64,000 nt of DNA, from positions 1,243,001 through 1,307,000 of the forward strand of contig NZ_CP071612.1 of the NCBI RefSeq assembly GCF_017357245.1, written 5' to 3'. Shown piece by piece: positions 62,038-64,000 of this stretch. The notes under the pieces are model-generated. The model made no database searches and was not told the DNA's origin. It saw nothing but the letters and a program-made list of their open reading frames with translations. The position numbers and the translations under genes were made by a program. Within the stretch, counting starts at the first letter, position 1, and every line of letters starts with the position of its first letter. This stretch comes from Rhizobium bangladeshense (lineage in GTDB: Bacteria; Pseudomonadota; Alphaproteobacteria; Rhizobiales; Rhizobiaceae).

Positions 62038-62343
62038 GTGATCCGCCATATCGTCTTCTTCACCGTGCAGGAGGAACATCTGGAAGAGGTGAGGGCGGGA
62101 CTTTCGATCCTGACCGGAATTCCACACGCGCGGCTGCTGGAAATCGGCACCAATGTGAAGACCGATCAGTTGGGCACCGAGATCGATCTTGTCGTCTATG
62201 GCGAATTCGACGATGAGGCGGCACTCGCTGCTTATAAGGCGCACCCCGATTACCAACGCTCGATCGAGCGCGTGCGCCCGCTCCGGGAAAAACGCATCGC
62301 TGCCGATTACGACAGCCGCACGGCCGTCACGCGTCCGCTCTGA
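62038..62343 (+). CDS. Dabb family (stress-responsive alpha/beta barrel) protein
   Basis: ACAGGAG lies seven bases before a GTG at 62038. The 101-residue product matches the Dabb fold: IRHIVFFTVQEEHLEEVRAGLSIL, then YGEFDDEAALAAYKAHPDYQRSIERVRPLREKRIAADY. Dabb dimers are found as stress proteins and as small enzymes such as olivetolic acid cyclase. It is convergent with the MFS gene. Confidence 0.9.
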   Translation: MIRHIVFFTVQEEHLEEVRAGLSILTGIPHARLLEIGTNVKTDQLGTEIDLVVYGEFDDEAALAAYKAHPDYQRSIERVRPLREKRIAADYDSRTAVTRPL

Positions 62344-62514
62344 TTTCGGCAGGCGATTGGCCTCGAGTTGGATCTTGTTTAAATTCAAGCGGGTGAGCGA
62401 TTTTCTGGAATCTAGCCGTCGGCAGTTGAATGAAGTTCTGAGCCACTGGAGGCAGTTTTCGAAAAAGCCGGGGCAAGCGATTCAAAAGATTCGCGAACGG
62501 CCCGAATCCATGCC

Positions 62515-63738
62515 TCACGAAATGGCCGGGCTCGGCTGCGGGACCCGCGCGCCGCGCACCAACGCCATCAGCATCGCCACAAATGTCAGGGACAACGCCG
62601 CGAGGACGGCTGCGGCGAAGAGCGCCGGGCCGGTGCCGGCGCGATCGAGGATGGCCGTGAAGACGACGGGGGCGACGGCATTGCCAAGGTTTTGCGGCAG
62701 CGACAGTCGGGCCGATTGCAGGCCGAATTCGCGCGGCGAGAACAGGGCCAGCGGCAGGAGCGCCCGCGCAACAGTCATGACGCCGGCGCCGAAGCCGTAG
62801 AGCAGGATGAAGGTAACGAGCACCGGCGTCGAAGGACTGACGACCAGCATTATCAGGAAGCCCGCCAGCATCAGGCCGATACCCATGGCGGCGCTGAGGA
62901 TCGGATTGCCGCGCCGGCCGAGCAGCATGTCGAGGAAACGCGCCGAGATGCCGAGGATGCCTCGGGCCGAACCGAGCTGCAGCGCGAAGGCCGGCGAGGC
63001 GCCGGACTGGCGGAAGATTTCGAGCAGCGATGGCGAGATGCCGAAGGTGATGAAGGTGGTGATGGTCGTCGAGGCAGCGATCAGCAGAAAGGCCTTACGC
63101 TGCGCCGCCTTCGACAGCGGCACTGGGGCGATGTCGGCCGCGCCGCCGTCGACCTGGACAGCGATCGGTTTGGGTAGGGCGAAAAGATGCAGCGGCAGGC
63201 ATATGAAGAATTGCAGCGCCGCGCATATAAGGAAGGTCAGGCGCCACCCGAAGGCCTCGTTGAGCAGGCTGAGGATCGGCCAGAAGACGGCGCTCGAAAG
63301 CCCCGTGAACAGCATCAGGATGGCGATGACCCGCTTGCCGTTGATCCCTTCGCGTTCGACGACGGCAGTATAGGCCGGCGCGGACAGGCCGAACGCGCCG
63401 CCGACGCCGATCACGACCCAGGCGGCGGCATAGAGAATAATGCTGTTTGCAGCTGCAAGCAGAGAGAGGCCAAGCGCAAAGGTCAGAGACGCCGCCGAAA
63501 GCACCCGGGCAGCGCCATAGCGGGCCAGCCAGCGGCCGGTCGCCGGGCCGACGATGGCGCTGACGATCATCATGATGGTCAGGCCGGCAAACGCCACCTC
63601 GTTTGCTAAGCCAAGATCCGGAGCCACGATGCGGCCCATTACCCCGAGCATGTCGAAGGTCGTGCCCCAGCCGATGAGCTGGGTGATGGCGAGGACGATG
63701 ACCGTCTGCGCCGAGCGGAAGCGGAAGGAATTGGGCAT
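62515..63738 (-). CDS. MFS transporter
   Basis: From the ATG at 63738 the product is 407 residues with 12 hydrophobic segments. Family marks are QTVIVLAITQLIGWGTTFDMLG, IVGPATGRWLARYGAARVLS (motif A) and VVIGVGGAFGLSAPAYTAVVEREGINGKRV. An in-frame extension to 63879 adds 47 residues that are Arg/Cys-rich and unlikely to be translated. It is a secondary transporter with unknown substrate. Bases 63739-64000 show no gene. Confidence 0.88.
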   Translation of the reverse strand: MPNSFRFRSAQTVIVLAITQLIGWGTTFDMLGVMGRIVAPDLGLANEVAFAGLTIMMIVSAIVGPATGRWLARYGAARVLSAASLTFALGLSLLAAANSIILYAAAWVVIGVGGAFGLSAPAYTAVVEREGINGKRVIAILMLFTGLSSAVFWPILSLLNEAFGWRLTFLICAALQFFICLPLHLFALPKPIAVQVDGGAADIAPVPLSKAAQRKAFLLIAASTTITTFITFGISPSLLEIFRQSGASPAFALQLGSARGILGISARFLDMLLGRRGNPILSAAMGIGLMLAGFLIMLVVSPSTPVLVTFILLYGFGAGVMTVARALLPLALFSPREFGLQSARLSLPQNLGNAVAPVVFTAILDRAGTGPALFAAAVLAALSLTFVAMLMALVRGARVPQPSPAIS

Positions 63739-64000
63739 CGGTGCTGAAACGGCCTGAGATGCGGGAGCGGCAAAGGCATAACAGTTTCGACCGGCCGGAT
63801 AAAGCGGCCGCCGTCGATTCGCGCTGCCGCCCTGCAGTTTTCTCAGATGGAGAACAAGAGGAAAGCCGACGCAATTCAAGGACGAGATGGTACACGTGTA
63901 AGGTGTCCGTATCGATGCCCTGCATTGCCGTTCGACCCGTGGAAGATCGAGGCGATTCGTCGATGGCGGCCGGTTTAAGGCGACCTACGGCCGGTCGATA

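Overview
The window is a 64-kb piece of GC-rich alphaproteobacterial chromosome. Codon use, the Ros/MucR regulator with zinc ligands C79, C82, H92 and H97, Usg beside groESL, DUF1491, DUF2336 and DUF5330 proteins, CtrA-type TTAA-N7-TTAA boxes and a ROSE-type leader all point to Rhizobium, most likely the R. leguminosarum/etli group. That assignment is from recognition, not from a search. I see no rRNA, tRNA, CRISPR array, insertion sequence or prophage. Apart from a class A beta-lactamase cut by the left edge, genes are mostly intact and in small operons.

Layout. 1-8.1 kb: beta-lactamase 3' end, a PQQ glucose dehydrogenase operon with a 47-residue membrane protein, SelO, a decayed DoxX-like gene, and a divergent LysR/NmrA/SRPBCC locus. 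8.4-18.9 kb: DHA2 efflux pump, homocysteine S-methyltransferase, a TetR regulator with a palindrome at its start, DUF1697, oligopeptidase B, DUF930, polysaccharide deacetylase, FAD oxidoreductase and an AI-2E family permease. 19-32.6 kb is a stress cluster: extradiol dioxygenase-like VOC protein, universal stress protein behind an FNR/FixK box, PAQR/hemolysin III, acetyltransferase, pentapeptide-repeat protein, Usg, groESL with CIRCE and RpoH-type signals, a glycosyltransferase plus amylo-alpha-1,6-glucosidase pair, two Hsp20 proteins (the first behind a ROSE-like thermometer), an SPW-repeat membrane protein and MsrB.

33-46.7 kb is core and envelope: Ros/MucR regulator, SufE, DUF5330, a hybrid-free sensor kinase overlapping a peptidoglycan-binding protein, a soluble chemoreceptor with a C-terminal sensor domain, DUF1491, DUF2336, DUF1254/DUF1214, a bifunctional penicillin-binding protein and YcgN. 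46.7-64 kb is made of regulator/enzyme pairs: TetR/SDR, LysR/MFS, AraC/SDR, MocR-type, LysR/GST/PPOX, and NTF2-like/TetR. It also holds an HtrA-like protein that has lost its catalytic triad, a GH19 endolysin-like gene behind CtrA boxes, and a closing MFS transporter.

Several divergent pairs carry visible operators, so local autoregulation dominates. Heat and redox protection in the 19-32.6 kb region appears to be wired to at least four signals: HrcA/CIRCE, RpoH, RNA thermometer and FNR/FixK.
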